Assembly (NCBI GenBank): GCA_947447525.1
Contig: CANFJL010000002.1
Span: 1-64,000 of the forward strand
Direction of reading: 5' to 3'
Length of the DNA stretch: 64,000 nt
Source: Flavobacteriales bacterium
GTDB lineage: Bacteria > Bacteroidota > Bacteroidia > Flavobacteriales_D > Crocinitomicaceae
The notes under the pieces are model-generated. The model searched no databases. It saw only the letters and a program-made list of their open reading frames with translations, and was not told the origin of the DNA. Below, piece after piece: positions 19,676 to 32,912 of the stretch (its first letter is position 1; each line of letters starts with the position of its first letter). The position numbers and the translations under genes were made by a program.

Positions 19676-20578
19676 ATGGCCATGCGAAATATTATCCGGA
19701 AGAGTACACCGAAATTTTTTATTGAAATTTTTAGAGGCTTTAAAAAGTACAAAAAAAGAAATAGTCTTCTAAAAGCAGAAATGGAAGGTTTGGGCTTATC
19801 CCAAAGTCAAATCGAAGATCAATTAAGAGCTTGCGGAATTGAAGAAGGCGCTACCTTATTGCTACATTCTAGTTTAAGTAAAATAGGTCCCGTTCAAGGT
19901 GGAGCACATACTGTAGTAAATGCTTTATTGTCGGTTCTTGGTCCAAAAGGAAATTTATTAATGCCGTCTTCTCCTGTCTCTGGACTTCAATTGGAATATG
20001 TGTCCCAAAATCCTGTTTTTGATGTCTTGAATACGCCGTCGAAAATGGGGGCGATTTCTGAGGTTTTCCGTACAATGCCTGGTGTTCTGAGATCATTGCA
20101 TCCTACAGAACCTATTTGTGCAATGGGGCCTGATGCTGATTTTCTAACAAAGGGACATTTTAATCAATTAACACCTTATAATGCTGATTCTCCCTTCAGG
20201 CGTTTATATGAACTGAAAGGTAAAATTCTATATTTAGGAGTAAGTCTTGATAATGCAGGAACTAATTTGCATACACTGGAAGATGCGCTTGACTTTCCTT
20301 ATCCTGTGTATCATTCAAAGTCTTTTAGTTTAAAAGTTTTAGATGCAAATAATCAAGCCCATTGGGTTATTACCAAAGTCCACAATCCTGATTTTTCGAG
20401 AAGAAGGAAATGTGATGCTTTAATTCCATTATTTTTGCAAGCAAATGTAGCGAGAGAAATAACCATAGGTTCAGCTTCAAGCTTATTATTTGATGGAGAT
20501 AAAATGTTTTCGTTTATGCAAGATGCTTTTATTAATAATCGGGTTACTATGTATACCCCAAATGGAGAAGAACTTTGA
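19676..20578 (+). CDS. AAC(3)-family N-acyltransferase
   Basis: The 300-residue protein matches the aminoglycoside 3-N-acetyltransferase / YokD fold. It has LLLHSSLSKIGPVQGGAHTV, LLMPSSPVSG, a SLHPTEPICAMGPDA segment with the conserved catalytic His, and GTNLHTLEDALDFPYPVY. In Bacteroidota such proteins often lie in polysaccharide clusters and acylate amino sugars rather than drugs. Here it opens a four-gene overlapping operon with a deacetylase-fold protein, a FemAB-like protein and an SDR, so a sugar or peptide acylation role is more likely than resistance. Confidence 0.85.
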   Translation: MAMRNIIRKSTPKFFIEIFRGFKKYKKRNSLLKAEMEGLGLSQSQIEDQLRACGIEEGATLLLHSSLSKIGPVQGGAHTVVNALLSVLGPKGNLLMPSSPVSGLQLEYVSQNPVFDVLNTPSKMGAISEVFRTMPGVLRSLHPTEPICAMGPDADFLTKGHFNQLTPYNADSPFRRLYELKGKILYLGVSLDNAGTNLHTLEDALDFPYPVYHSKSFSLKVLDANNQAHWVITKVHNPDFSRRRKCDALIPLFLQANVAREITIGSASSLLFDGDKMFSFMQDAFINNRVTMYTPNGEEL

Positions 20579-21546
20579 AAATAGCCTTCACTTGGGATTA
20601 TGAATTGTTTTTCGGAGTGCATTCGGGGACTGTTTCCGCTTGTATGCTCCATCCAACGAATCGTTTATTGGAAATCGCCAAAAAACATCAAGCTTCTTTC
20701 ACCTTTTTTCCAGACGCTGGGTATTTGTTGCATGCTGCCTCTGAATCTTCGTGTGCCGAAGAATTGGATAAGGTAGAGTGTCAAATTAAGACTTGGGATG
20801 AAGCTGGACATGAAACAGGTTTGCATATTCATCCACATTGGGAAGATTCTATATATAGTAATGGAGCGTGGCAACACGACCTAAAACACTATAAATTAAG
20901 TGATTTCAAGCAAGAAGTTGCTCGTGAAATAATTCATAGGTACCATAAAAGAATCCAAGGTTTAGTAAATGGAAAAGTCAGATCGTATAGAGCAGGTGGC
21001 TGGTGTGTGCAACCATTTGAGCCGTTAAAAACTGCTTTTGAAGAAGTTGGAATAGTAATTGATTCTTCTGTCTTTAAAGGAGGGAAAAACACAAGGACTC
21101 CATACAATTACGATTTTACTGATGCCCCTATGAAAGATAAATATTCTTTTGTTGACGATGTACTTGTTGAAAACAGTAAAGGAAGTTTCCTTGAGATACC
21201 TATTGCTTCTTTCAGATATTCCCCTTTGTTTTTCTGGCGCCTTTTTATTCTCGGAAGATTGAATCCAAAAGATCATAAAGGAATGGGCGATGGTGTTCCA
21301 GCTGCAGGTGGTGGTAGTAAGAAAAAATTATTAACACAATACAATACACTTTCTGTTAATGCTGATGGCTATTTTATTACTAAAGTAGAATCAGCAATGG
21401 AAAAAGCCAAACATCTTGGACATGAACATCTTGTTGTGATTGGTCACCCAAAAGCATGCACTAATTTCTCTCTTAAGTCTTTGGATTTATTTATGGAAAA
21501 ATATAAGAGCGAAGTGGAATTTGTAACTTTAAGCTCCTTGAAATGA
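20575..21546 (+). CDS. Polysaccharide deacetylase-fold protein
   Basis: The 323-residue protein begins AFTWDYELFFGVHSG, with a metal/catalytic Asp at the start of a (beta/alpha) NodB-like barrel. It contains ASFTFFPDAGYLL, a metal-binding-type GHETGLHIHPHWED (H-x-H) and SYRAGGWCVQPFEPLKTAFE, and ends with VVIGHPKACTNFSLKSLDLF. These suit a metal-dependent carbohydrate deacetylase-like hydrolase. The start is a TTG or the first in-frame codon overlapping the AAC(3) stop by 4 bases; the end overlaps the next gene by 4. The substrate is unknown but is probably an N-acetylated sugar, given the acyltransferase neighbours. Confidence 0.8.
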   Translation: MKIAFTWDYELFFGVHSGTVSACMLHPTNRLLEIAKKHQASFTFFPDAGYLLHAASESSCAEELDKVECQIKTWDEAGHETGLHIHPHWEDSIYSNGAWQHDLKHYKLSDFKQEVAREIIHRYHKRIQGLVNGKVRSYRAGGWCVQPFEPLKTAFEEVGIVIDSSVFKGGKNTRTPYNYDFTDAPMKDKYSFVDDVLVENSKGSFLEIPIASFRYSPLFFWRLFILGRLNPKDHKGMGDGVPAAGGGSKKKLLTQYNTLSVNADGYFITKVESAMEKAKHLGHEHLVVIGHPKACTNFSLKSLDLFMEKYKSEVEFVTLSSLK

Positions 21547-22463
21547 TTAAAATTATTCCCAATCAAGTCATAGATCGTGAAAGATGGGATGCTTTAGTCT
21601 CTTGTTCAAATGAACGCGGAATGTTTTTTCATTTTTCCTGGTATTTAGATGCTGTTTTTCCTGCATGGTATGGTTTTGTTTATGGAGATTATGAGGCTAT
21701 TTTTCCTTTGACTCAAAAGAAAAATATAGGATTTAAAAGAATGATTCAACCTATTTTCACAAGAGAATTTAATCTGATTGGAAATCGAAGTAAAATCGTT
21801 TGTAGGGCCTTAGAAAGTGAATTGAATAAATGTAATTTTATTCTGTTAGGGGCAAATAAAAATTCAAATTTACTCTGTTATGAAAGTAAGGAGAAAAAAC
21901 ATCAAGTCCTTGAATTATTTGCAGATTATCAGACGCAACAAAAGGAATATTCAACCAATCTTAAACGACAATTAAAGAAATTCAGTTCGACTGATATTGA
22001 ACTTAAAGAAATAAACGATCCTCAAGCATTGATTGATTTGTTCAAGCAAGAAAAAGGGAACGAGTTTAAACATTTAGGCTCTGAGGAATATGCTGTTATT
22101 CTAAATTTAATGGAGTTTGGGATTAAAAATGGTAAGGCACACCAATTTGCTGCTTATGATGGAACGAATTTAATTGCATCTGCCTTTTATTTCGTGCACG
22201 GCAATCAAGTTTTGTATCTCAAAGGCGCTGTTAATGTTCATGGAAAATCAATTGGGGCAATGGCTTCAGTTCATGATTTTGCCATTAAATTTTTTGCCCA
22301 AAATGATACTTTCTTTGATTTCGGGGGAAGTGATGATCCTGGATTGTCAGAATTTAATAGAAAGTTCGGTGCGCATGATGTGAATTATTTACTTTTGTTC
22401 TCTAATCGTTTGCCTTGGCCACTCAATTCTTGGGCAAAAAGAAAATATAATTTAAATGCATAA
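21543..22463 (+). CDS. GNAT/FemAB-like acyltransferase
   Basis: The 306-residue protein resembles the BioF2/FemAB-type double-GNAT fold. Two related halves are visible, with a central acceptor region (STNLKRQLKKF) and a C-terminal VLYLKGAVNVHGKSIGAMAS plus FFDFGGSDDPGLSEFNRKFGA. That last segment recalls the FDFxGxxxxGxxxFKxxFG signature of this superfamily. Members transfer aminoacyl or acyl groups to glycans or peptidoglycan precursors. It overlaps its upstream neighbour by 4 bases and the downstream SDR by 8. Confidence 0.78.
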   Translation: MIKIIPNQVIDRERWDALVSCSNERGMFFHFSWYLDAVFPAWYGFVYGDYEAIFPLTQKKNIGFKRMIQPIFTREFNLIGNRSKIVCRALESELNKCNFILLGANKNSNLLCYESKEKKHQVLELFADYQTQQKEYSTNLKRQLKKFSSTDIELKEINDPQALIDLFKQEKGNEFKHLGSEEYAVILNLMEFGIKNGKAHQFAAYDGTNLIASAFYFVHGNQVLYLKGAVNVHGKSIGAMASVHDFAIKFFAQNDTFFDFGGSDDPGLSEFNRKFGAHDVNYLLLFSNRLPWPLNSWAKRKYNLNA

Positions 22464-23166
22464 AAGAATCTTACTTACAGGTGCTTCTGGCGGATTAGGA
22501 ATATTGATTGCAAAAAATCTTTTAGATCAAGGTCATTTTCTGGGATTGCTATATCATTCAAAGGAAGATAAATTAAAGGTCTTGTCAGCTCAATATCCAA
22601 ATCAAACACTTCTTATTAAAGCGGATTTATCAGAAGATGATGCTTATGAAACTATATTCAATATTTTTCCTAATGCGGATGTTTTGATCCACGCAGCAGG
22701 TATCGCAAGCTCAGGTATGTCCTGGAAAATTCCACCAAAGGAATTCGATAGGGTTAATAAAATAAATTATTTCGCGCCTTTTTATCTTTCTCAATTATAT
22801 ATTCCAAATATGCGACTTCATAAATGGGGGAGAATCATTTTCTTTTCTTCTATTGTTGCGCAAAAAGGTGTCGTGGGTACAAGTGCGTATTCAGCAAGTA
22901 AAAGTGCGCTCATTGGCTTAAGCAAAACGATGGCTGTTGAATTAGGCGCAAGTGGTATAACTGTTAATGCTATTGCTCCTGGTTATATGAATAGTGGTAT
23001 GATTAGAGAGATTTCTGATGATATGATTGTTTCCATAAAGGATCAAGTTCCTTCTCATACTTTAGGTGATCCACAAGGAATTGTTGCTTTAATTGATCTG
23101 CTTCTTAAAGACAGTGGTTCTTATATCACAGGACAAACGCTTTCGATTAATGGTGGAATCTTATAA
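22456..23166 (+). CDS. SDR-family oxidoreductase (FabG-like)
   Basis: The 236-residue classical short-chain dehydrogenase has the Rossmann motif TGASGGLGI, HAAGIAS (NNAG equivalent), the catalytic SS...YSASKSA (Tyr and Lys at about 150 and 154) and NAIAPGYMNSGM. The C-terminus ITGQTLSINGGIL is typical of 3-oxoacyl-ACP reductases. In this operon it may reduce an acyl chain or a keto-sugar intermediate; no acyl carrier protein gene is beside it. It ends 6 bases before the convergent subtilase gene. Confidence 0.9.
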   Translation: MHKRILLTGASGGLGILIAKNLLDQGHFLGLLYHSKEDKLKVLSAQYPNQTLLIKADLSEDDAYETIFNIFPNADVLIHAAGIASSGMSWKIPPKEFDRVNKINYFAPFYLSQLYIPNMRLHKWGRIIFFSSIVAQKGVVGTSAYSASKSALIGLSKTMAVELGASGITVNAIAPGYMNSGMIREISDDMIVSIKDQVPSHTLGDPQGIVALIDLLLKDSGSYITGQTLSINGGIL

Positions 23167-23172
23167 TAGTGC

Positions 23173-25956
23173 TCATTCGATTATCAAACGCTTCACTTTA
23201 GCTCCTATTTTAATTAAATAATTTCCACTCGACCATGAAGAACAGGTAATGCCGGTTTGGTAATCACTGATTTTTTGGCTTGTAATTAATCTCCCTTGTG
23301 CATCATATATTTGAAGGATCTCACCAAATAATTGCTCCGGACATTGAATGGTCACGGCATCACTGGAGGGATTTGGAAATAGATTCCATGCTATAGTTTC
23401 TTCTTCTAAACCAAGTCCACTATAAACGGTAATCAAAGAAGAATCGCTTTGTGAACATCCATTGGCATCAATTACAGTATAATAAATAGTATGGGTTCCA
23501 AGACCTGCTAAACTCGGATGAAAGGAAGTTCCAATAACTCCGATTCCGCTGTAAACTCCACCAAGTGGAGCTCCTAATGTTAGATTGAATGGATTGTAAT
23601 TGGAAGGTATATTGATGTTCGTTTCTGTATAATCCATGGCTATGCTTCCGAAAAGATTAACGGTAATTGAATCAATAGCCTGACAATTATATTGATTAAT
23701 TCCTGTCACATGATATACTGCGCTTCCAGTGGGAGTGAAGGCTTGGTTGTTCTGTATGTTTCCTTCCCAAATATATTGAGTAGCAGTACCAGAACCCGTC
23801 AAGGTGATTGGAATCCCCGGGCAGGTGATGTAATTGTTTCCAGCATCAACAAAGGGAAGTGGGTAAAGATTGAGAACATGCAAAGGAGATCGTGTGACGC
23901 AACCTTGCATATCGGTAATTTTTACTTGGTAAGTTCCACTTATCGCCGTATTTATTGTTGGACTTTGAGCTCCATTAGACCACAAGATGGAGTTGATCAT
24001 TGCGTTTGTCGTAAATCCAATTGTGGCGGTTGAACCAAGGCAAATTCCTGCGGGACCTGTAAAAGTAATTGCAGCATTTTTTGAGAGCAATAGGGCATGA
24101 GCATCCGCTTTTCCATATCCGTAACCAAAGTTTGGAAGCGTTCCTGTATAGTTATCTGCTGCTGCAGTTGCAATCAAATCTTGTTTAAAACTTTGCCAGT
24201 TAGCCAACTTACATTTTTCAAGATAAAGTCCAGCAATTCCAGAAATAACTGGTGCCGCCATGGATGTTCCTCCATTTCTAACATGAAAAGCACCCTGATC
24301 AATGGAACTATTATTGGCAGGGTTGGATAGATACCATAAAGGTCCAGCGGTCAATGATAAATCTCCACTGGCAGCAATGTCTGGTTTGATAACGCCATGT
24401 CTAGTTGGACCTTTACTACTGTTTTCAGACAATTTTCCAACAGGAGTAGTCGAACTTGAAAGGTAATAGGTATTGTTCTTGTCAATATATCCCTTGCGAT
24501 TTCTGAAATTACCAACAGAAATTACTTGTTCCGAACAATTCCAGGAAGAAACAATGGATTGCAAGGAATCTGGTGCTTGGTAAAACTGAATAGGTGGGTA
24601 TTGACTTACCGATGGAATCACACTTATGAAATCACTTAATTGTTGCCATGCGCCTCCCCAAACATCATATTTTCCCTGACCGTAAGTCATGAATCTATAT
24701 AAATAATTCAAAGAATCTATTTGATTGAAGAGCACCTGCATGTGAAAATTGGCGCCTACGATTTCTCTGTAAGATTCAATACACGCAAGTCGCTGACCAT
24801 TAGAGTTGTAAATGGTATCATATAAAGGCGCAGTGTTTATATTTGAAAGCGCATTATGGAAGTCGGAGTTTCCGCTAAAGTGAAAATTTGGTCCCGGACT
24901 GTCTGCACCGAAGGCAAAATTATAGTTGGCTTGCAAAGTGTCTGACCAAAGGTCGAAAAGTATTTTATTGGGACCTGCAAGACCAACTCCCGGGTTTCTA
25001 ATGTTCCAGAAAAAACTGGTGTCTGCATTAATATTTCCTGTGACATGGAACTTACCCTGATTTCCTGCGTTACCGGCTGCGCAGACTACAATACGACCAT
25101 TTTGAGCGGAAACAAGTGAGGAGATGTAATCTGCAGCTGGGTCTTCGCCGTCATGGCTGCCTAAATAGGAGCCAACCGACAAATTAATCACAGCTGTTTT
25201 ACCAAGAGAGTCTGCTACTTTAAATATATAATCACAGGCATCTGCAATACTTAATGTCCAATTGGGAAGGTTGAAATTTGTTTCTACAACAACAATGTCA
25301 GCATTTGGGGCCACTCCTTTATTTTTTGAATTCGCAAGTCCATTTCCTACTGCCATTCCTGACACCGTTGTTCCGTGTGCTGTTCCAGTCTCTAAACTGG
25401 TGCAAAGACCTTGATTAATATCAAGACTATCCCACAAAACTCCATATCCGTATGGCTGTGGAGGAGATGCGTTTGAAATGGTGTGGTCCCAATAGCGCAA
25501 TACTCGTGTTTTTCCATTGGCTTTTTTAAAATCTGGATGGTTGAAATCTATTCCTTGGTCGATAATTCCAATAAGTACATTTTTCCCGGTATAACTGGTG
25601 TCTATACCTTGTAGTCCTTGATGCACAAGGTTTATCTTGTGTTTAAACAAGGCGCTGTCAGCCAGTGCTTGCGGATTAGAAAATTCGAAATATAGGTTTT
25701 GGATCGCCTTCGATTGTAGTAGAGCGTCTACTTTTTGGACGCTTGATCTGAAAAAAATCCAATTTTTATTCAAGTATTTTATGGTTAATCCTTCAGATTC
25801 AATAGCTTTTAAATTGCTTTGTGTAAATGGCAAGCTAAAATTACAAATCTCGTTTTTATTTTGCTTGGCTAAATCTTGAAGATTCAGAGGCTTTACTTGC
25901 GCATACACGAAGTGGGTAAGGCAACATGTAACCAAAAATATAAAGCGCATTTTCAT
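23173..25956 (-). CDS. Subtilisin-like (S8) protease with T9SS type A sorting domain
   Basis: About 927 residues from MKMRFIFLV (ATG 25956); a TTG nine codons upstream is less likely because the signal peptide starts here. The catalytic triad is visible: Asp in LIGIIDQGIDFNHPDF, His in TAHGTTVSGMAVG and Ser in GGTSMAAPVISG. A large insertion sits between His and Ser, as in cell-surface subtilases. PKD-like modules follow, then a type A sorting domain (WNLFPNPSSDAVTI ... GNYLIKIG). It is expected to be exported by T9SS as an extracellular protease. It is divergent from a second S8 protease gene at 26076. Confidence 0.93.
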   Translation of the reverse strand: MKMRFIFLVTCCLTHFVYAQVKPLNLQDLAKQNKNEICNFSLPFTQSNLKAIESEGLTIKYLNKNWIFFRSSVQKVDALLQSKAIQNLYFEFSNPQALADSALFKHKINLVHQGLQGIDTSYTGKNVLIGIIDQGIDFNHPDFKKANGKTRVLRYWDHTISNASPPQPYGYGVLWDSLDINQGLCTSLETGTAHGTTVSGMAVGNGLANSKNKGVAPNADIVVVETNFNLPNWTLSIADACDYIFKVADSLGKTAVINLSVGSYLGSHDGEDPAADYISSLVSAQNGRIVVCAAGNAGNQGKFHVTGNINADTSFFWNIRNPGVGLAGPNKILFDLWSDTLQANYNFAFGADSPGPNFHFSGNSDFHNALSNINTAPLYDTIYNSNGQRLACIESYREIVGANFHMQVLFNQIDSLNYLYRFMTYGQGKYDVWGGAWQQLSDFISVIPSVSQYPPIQFYQAPDSLQSIVSSWNCSEQVISVGNFRNRKGYIDKNNTYYLSSSTTPVGKLSENSSKGPTRHGVIKPDIAASGDLSLTAGPLWYLSNPANNSSIDQGAFHVRNGGTSMAAPVISGIAGLYLEKCKLANWQSFKQDLIATAAADNYTGTLPNFGYGYGKADAHALLLSKNAAITFTGPAGICLGSTATIGFTTNAMINSILWSNGAQSPTINTAISGTYQVKITDMQGCVTRSPLHVLNLYPLPFVDAGNNYITCPGIPITLTGSGTATQYIWEGNIQNNQAFTPTGSAVYHVTGINQYNCQAIDSITVNLFGSIAMDYTETNINIPSNYNPFNLTLGAPLGGVYSGIGVIGTSFHPSLAGLGTHTIYYTVIDANGCSQSDSSLITVYSGLGLEEETIAWNLFPNPSSDAVTIQCPEQLFGEILQIYDAQGRLITSQKISDYQTGITCSSWSSGNYLIKIGAKVKRLIIE

Positions 25957-26052
25957 ATTGAAATTTGATGGAAAGTTAAGCAAAATCGATTATTTTTTAA
26001 TTAATTGTTAGAAAATACTTTTCCTTTTAGTTTACTGATTTATGATAAATGC

Positions 26053-26060
26053 TATTTTTG
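26053..26060 (+). promoter_or_regulatory. -7 element (TATTTTTG) of the second subtilase gene
   Basis: An exact TAnnTTTG lies 15 bases before the ATG at 26076. It overlaps the first codons of the longer possible frame from 26049, which supports the shorter start. Confidence 0.6.
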
Positions 26061-26075
26061 ATAAAAATTAATTCT

Positions 26076-27473
26076 ATGAAACATCTACGTTTATTTTCAA
26101 TGCTTTTTGTATCGTTATTTTTAACGGTTAATTTTCTTTTTGCACAAGCACTTCCTGGGACATTAAATTGGTACAACGGAGATGGCTTAGGGATGTCAAC
26201 CAATAAAGCTTATGATTTACTTAAGAAGAAGAAATCAAGTCCTGTAATCGTAGCAGTTATTGATTCTGGTTTGGATATTGAACATGAAGACTTGAAAGGA
26301 AAGGTTTGGGTGAATAAAGGGGAGATTCCTAACAATAAAATTGATGATGATAAGAATGGTTTTGTAGATGATGTTCATGGTTGGAATTTTCTAGGAAATG
26401 CATCAGGTGAAAATCAAGGTCCAGCGCGCTTAGAAAAAACAAGAATTTTAGCTCAATTAATGCTTAAGTATGATGGGATTGATCCTCAAACGATAGCGTC
26501 TAACCCTGAATTTGATTTGTACCTTAAAGTAAAAGAAGATGTTGAAGCTGCCTTGGCTGAACTAGAACCTTATAGAGAATCATTAGACCAATTTGATGAA
26601 GACACTAGAAATTATATCTTGGATCAATTGAATTATAATTTGAATGTGAATTATGATGACCGCGCCATTCAAGGAGATAATCCATCTGATTTTACAGATC
26701 TAAACTATGGCAATCCAGATGTAGAAGGAACGGATGCTTTACATGGAACTCATGTTGCTGGAATTATAGCTGCAATCAGAGGAAATAATTTAGGAGGAGA
26801 TGGTGTTGCAGATAATGTACTTATCATGCCGGTAAGAGCTGTTCCTAATGGTGATGAACATGATAAAGATGTTGCTCTAGCGATTCGTTATGCAGTTGAT
26901 AATGGTGCGAAGGTTATCAATATGTCCTTCGGTAAGGATTATTCTTCTTTCCCAGAAGAAGTAGCAAATGCCATTTATTATGCCGAAAGTCATGATGTTT
27001 TACTCGTGCATGCAGCAGGAAACGATGCGAAAAATATTGATATTGAACCCAATTATCCGGAAACTTATAATTTTGAAGGTACAGATGTACGTACAGGTGT
27101 AGTTCATGATAATTATCTAACCGTTGGTGCCTCAACCAAAAATAAAGAGGAGTTGGTAGCAAGCTTTTCTAATTATGGGGCAGTAGGTGTAGATGTTTTT
27201 GCTCCTGGTTTAGAGATTTATAATTCTGTACCGAATAATGCCTATCAAAATTTACAGGGTACCTCTATGGCTGCTCCAATGGTAACGGGTGTGGCAGCAT
27301 TGTTAAAGTCTTATTTTCCATCTTTATTAATGTCGGAAATTAGAGGCGCAATTCTTTTAACTGTTCAAATACCAGATTCAGGCGCATTAACGGATCTGTG
27401 TAATTCTAGAGGTGTAGTAAATGTTTATAGTGCAGCAAAGTATTGTATGAAATTAGAAGCAGGTAAAAAATAA
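26076..27473 (+). CDS. Subtilisin-like (S8) serine protease
   Basis: About 465 residues beginning MKHLRLFSMLFVSLF, a clear signal peptide cleaved near FAQALPG. The triad is Asp in VAVIDSGLDIEHEDL, His in ALHGTHVAGIIAA and Ser in GTSMAAPMVTG, with HAAGND as the oxyanion Asn region. About 150 residues rich in acidic and helical sequence lie between Asp and His, longer than in classical subtilisins. No T9SS sorting domain is present, so it is probably periplasmic or membrane-associated. It leads an operon with an NTF2-like protein and prmC-ligA. Confidence 0.92.
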   Translation: MKHLRLFSMLFVSLFLTVNFLFAQALPGTLNWYNGDGLGMSTNKAYDLLKKKKSSPVIVAVIDSGLDIEHEDLKGKVWVNKGEIPNNKIDDDKNGFVDDVHGWNFLGNASGENQGPARLEKTRILAQLMLKYDGIDPQTIASNPEFDLYLKVKEDVEAALAELEPYRESLDQFDEDTRNYILDQLNYNLNVNYDDRAIQGDNPSDFTDLNYGNPDVEGTDALHGTHVAGIIAAIRGNNLGGDGVADNVLIMPVRAVPNGDEHDKDVALAIRYAVDNGAKVINMSFGKDYSSFPEEVANAIYYAESHDVLLVHAAGNDAKNIDIEPNYPETYNFEGTDVRTGVVHDNYLTVGASTKNKEELVASFSNYGAVGVDVFAPGLEIYNSVPNNAYQNLQGTSMAAPMVTGVAALLKSYFPSLLMSEIRGAILLTVQIPDSGALTDLCNSRGVVNVYSAAKYCMKLEAGKK

Positions 27474-27475
27474 AT

Positions 27476-27936
27476 ATGCGTTTTCTACTTATTGTATTTC
27501 TTTTACTGACTTTACCTCTTGGTGTTTTTTCACAACAATCTATTGATAAAGATTTAAATACTTTAATTGATTCTTGGCACCAAGCGGCAACAAAAGCGGA
27601 TTTCAACACTTATTTTTCAAAAGTAAGTTCAGATTTTGTTTTTTTAGGTACCGCTCCAGGAGAGCGCTGGGAGAAGGCTGAATTTGAATCTTTCTGTAAA
27701 CCTTATTTTGATAAAGGTAAAGCCTGGGATTTTGTTCCTTCCAATCGAAATTGGAAATTTGCGGATAAAGGTAAGTTCGCTTTCTTTGATGAAGATTTAG
27801 CTACTTGGATGGAAGGTTGTAGAGGAAGTGGCATCTGTACCAAAATTAATGGCGAATGGAAGATCATTTATTACAACCTTACTGTTCTTATTGAAAATGA
27901 AAAAATAAAGTCCTTTATTTCTTTAAGAAAAGAATA

Positions 27937-27937
<1 letters not shown>
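27476..27937 (+). CDS. Secreted NTF2/SnoaL-like protein
   Basis: The 153-residue protein has a signal peptide (MRFLLIVFLLLTLPLGVFSQ). A single cystatin-like NTF2 domain follows, with DSWHQAATKADFNTYFSKVSS, FLGTAPGERWEKAEF and a final beta sheet ending IKSFISLRKE. Bacteroidota have many exported nuclear-transport-factor-2-like proteins of unknown ligand. It starts 2 bases after the subtilase stop, and its own stop overlaps the prmC start. Confidence 0.8.
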
Positions 27938-31285
<3,348 letters not shown>

Positions 31286-31293
<8 letters not shown>

Positions 31294-32164
31294 TCCATTT
31301 ACAGGGGTAGGTGTTGCCTTGGTTACGCCATTTGATGCTCAAGGTGCTATCGACTTTAATGCATTAAAATCTTTAGTGCAATTGCAAATAGCAGGTGGTA
31401 CTGATTTTTTAGTGGTGCAAGGAACTACGGGTGAATCTCCAACGCTAAGTCAAGAAGAGAAGTTGCAGGTGTTGAACACGGTGATTCAAGAAAATAATGG
31501 CCGTTTGAAGATTGTTTATGGAGTAGGAGGTAACAATACCTTGGCAGTAGGTGAAAATCTAAAGCAAGTTCCTGAAGGCGTTGACGGTATTTTGTCCGTT
31601 TCTCCTTACTATAATAAACCTACGCAAGCTGGAATTGTTAAGCATTTTGAATATTTAGCAACTTGTACAGATTTGCCTATCATTCTCTATAATGTTCCAG
31701 GTCGAACAGGTTCAAATATGTCTCCTGAAACTTCATTGGAATTGTCAAAAATTGAAAATATTGTAGCAGTTAAAGAAGCGTCAGGAAATATGGAGCAAAT
31801 CATGGAGGTGATTCGTCAAAGATCTGGAGAATTTGGAGTGTTATCTGGAGATGATAATCTTACGATGCCCTTAATTGCTGCTGGAGCAGATGGTGTAATT
31901 TCTGTTGTTGCAAATGCTTTTCCTGAATTGTTTTCCACTATGGTACATGCCGCAATGGAAGATGATTTAATGACAGCGAGGAAAGCACATTATGAATTAT
32001 TTGCGATTACAAAAATGTTTTTTGAGGAAGGAAATCCAGGTGGAGTTAAAATAGCATTGGCGCAACGCGGAATTATGGAACCCTTTATGCGCATGCCTTT
32101 ACATCCTGTTTCTGATAATCTTGCTGCTAGAATTCAAAACGAGACGAAGAGAATTCTTAAATGA
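31286..32164 (+). CDS. dapA: 4-hydroxy-tetrahydrodipicolinate synthase
   Basis: The 292-residue TIM barrel has GTTGESPTLSQEE, the active-site PYYNKPTQ, Tyr135 in LYNVPGRTG and the Schiff-base Lys163 in VAVKEASGN. It condenses pyruvate with aspartate semialdehyde, the first step toward diaminopimelate for peptidoglycan and lysine. It overlaps both neighbours. The next gene encodes a D-Ala-D-Ala dipeptidase-like protein, which gives this end of the operon a peptidoglycan flavour. Confidence 0.97.
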
Positions 32165-32910
32165 AGTACTTTTATTTTCTTCTTTTTTCGTTTTTACTTT
32201 TAGCTTGCGCATCTAAAGATGGAATTGAATCCTCAAAATCTCAAGAAAATTCAAGTCGCAAAAAGGTTGTGTCACCCACTGATACTATTAAAAAAGTTAA
32301 CAGAGATTATAAAGTTTCTGGTGATTTATGTGATGTGCAATCCGTTAATTCAAAAATCAGGATTGAATTAAAGTATGCGACAAATGATAATTTTGTTAAA
32401 AAAGTACTCTATAAAAAAATAGATAAAGCTTATCTGCAAAAGGATGTAGCTATTAGACTGTCAAAATGTCAAGACTACTTAACTTCTTTACATCCTGATT
32501 TGTACCTACTGGTGTATGATGCTGTTAGACCTGTAAGCGTTCAACAAATTATGTGGACTTCCCTCGATTCAATTCCCGTTAATAAAAGGGTTAAGTTTGT
32601 ATCAAATCCAAAGAATAGAAGTATTCACAATTATGGAGCAGCGGTTGATTTAACAATTTGTAATGCAGCCGGAATTCCATTGGATATGGGAGCAAAATAT
32701 GATGAAATAGATTCCATTGCTTACCCATCATTAGAAGCCTTATTTTTAAAAAGAGGTTTACTGAGCAAAGAACAAGTAGCCAATAGAGTATTGTTAAGAA
32801 AGGTAATGGCATCTCAAAAATTTACTGGAATTGCCTCTGAATGGTGGCATTTTAATGCATGTTCTAGACAGTCAGCTGCATTGAAGTATCAATTGATGCT
32901 GGAAGAATAA
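32161..32910 (+). CDS. VanX-like D-alanyl-D-alanine dipeptidase lipoprotein (M15D)
   Basis: The 249-residue protein starts with a lipoprotein signal, MKYFYFLLFSFLLLACAS (Cys about 16). The mature part has the M15 metallopeptidase signature SIHNYGAAVDLTI (H and D zinc ligands), the catalytic/zinc SEWWHFNA (E and H), and the VanX-type YDAVRPVSVQQIMW containing the stabilising Arg. It should hydrolyse D-Ala-D-Ala or related dipeptides at the periplasmic face, for cell-wall recycling rather than vancomycin resistance, as no vanHA genes are present. It overlaps dapA by 4 bases. Confidence 0.9.
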   Translation: MKYFYFLLFSFLLLACASKDGIESSKSQENSSRKKVVSPTDTIKKVNRDYKVSGDLCDVQSVNSKIRIELKYATNDNFVKKVLYKKIDKAYLQKDVAIRLSKCQDYLTSLHPDLYLLVYDAVRPVSVQQIMWTSLDSIPVNKRVKFVSNPKNRSIHNYGAAVDLTICNAAGIPLDMGAKYDEIDSIAYPSLEALFLKRGLLSKEQVANRVLLRKVMASQKFTGIASEWWHFNACSRQSAALKYQLMLEE

Positions 32911-32912
32911 AC

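Noticed and set aside
19676..20578. Aminoglycoside resistance gene
   Set aside because: The fold matches AAC(3), but the gene is embedded in a glycan-type operon with matching composition and no mobile element, so resistance is not the likely role.
32161..32910. Vancomycin resistance (vanX)
   Set aside because: There are no vanH/vanA partners. The lipoprotein signal and the position after dapA point to peptidoglycan recycling.
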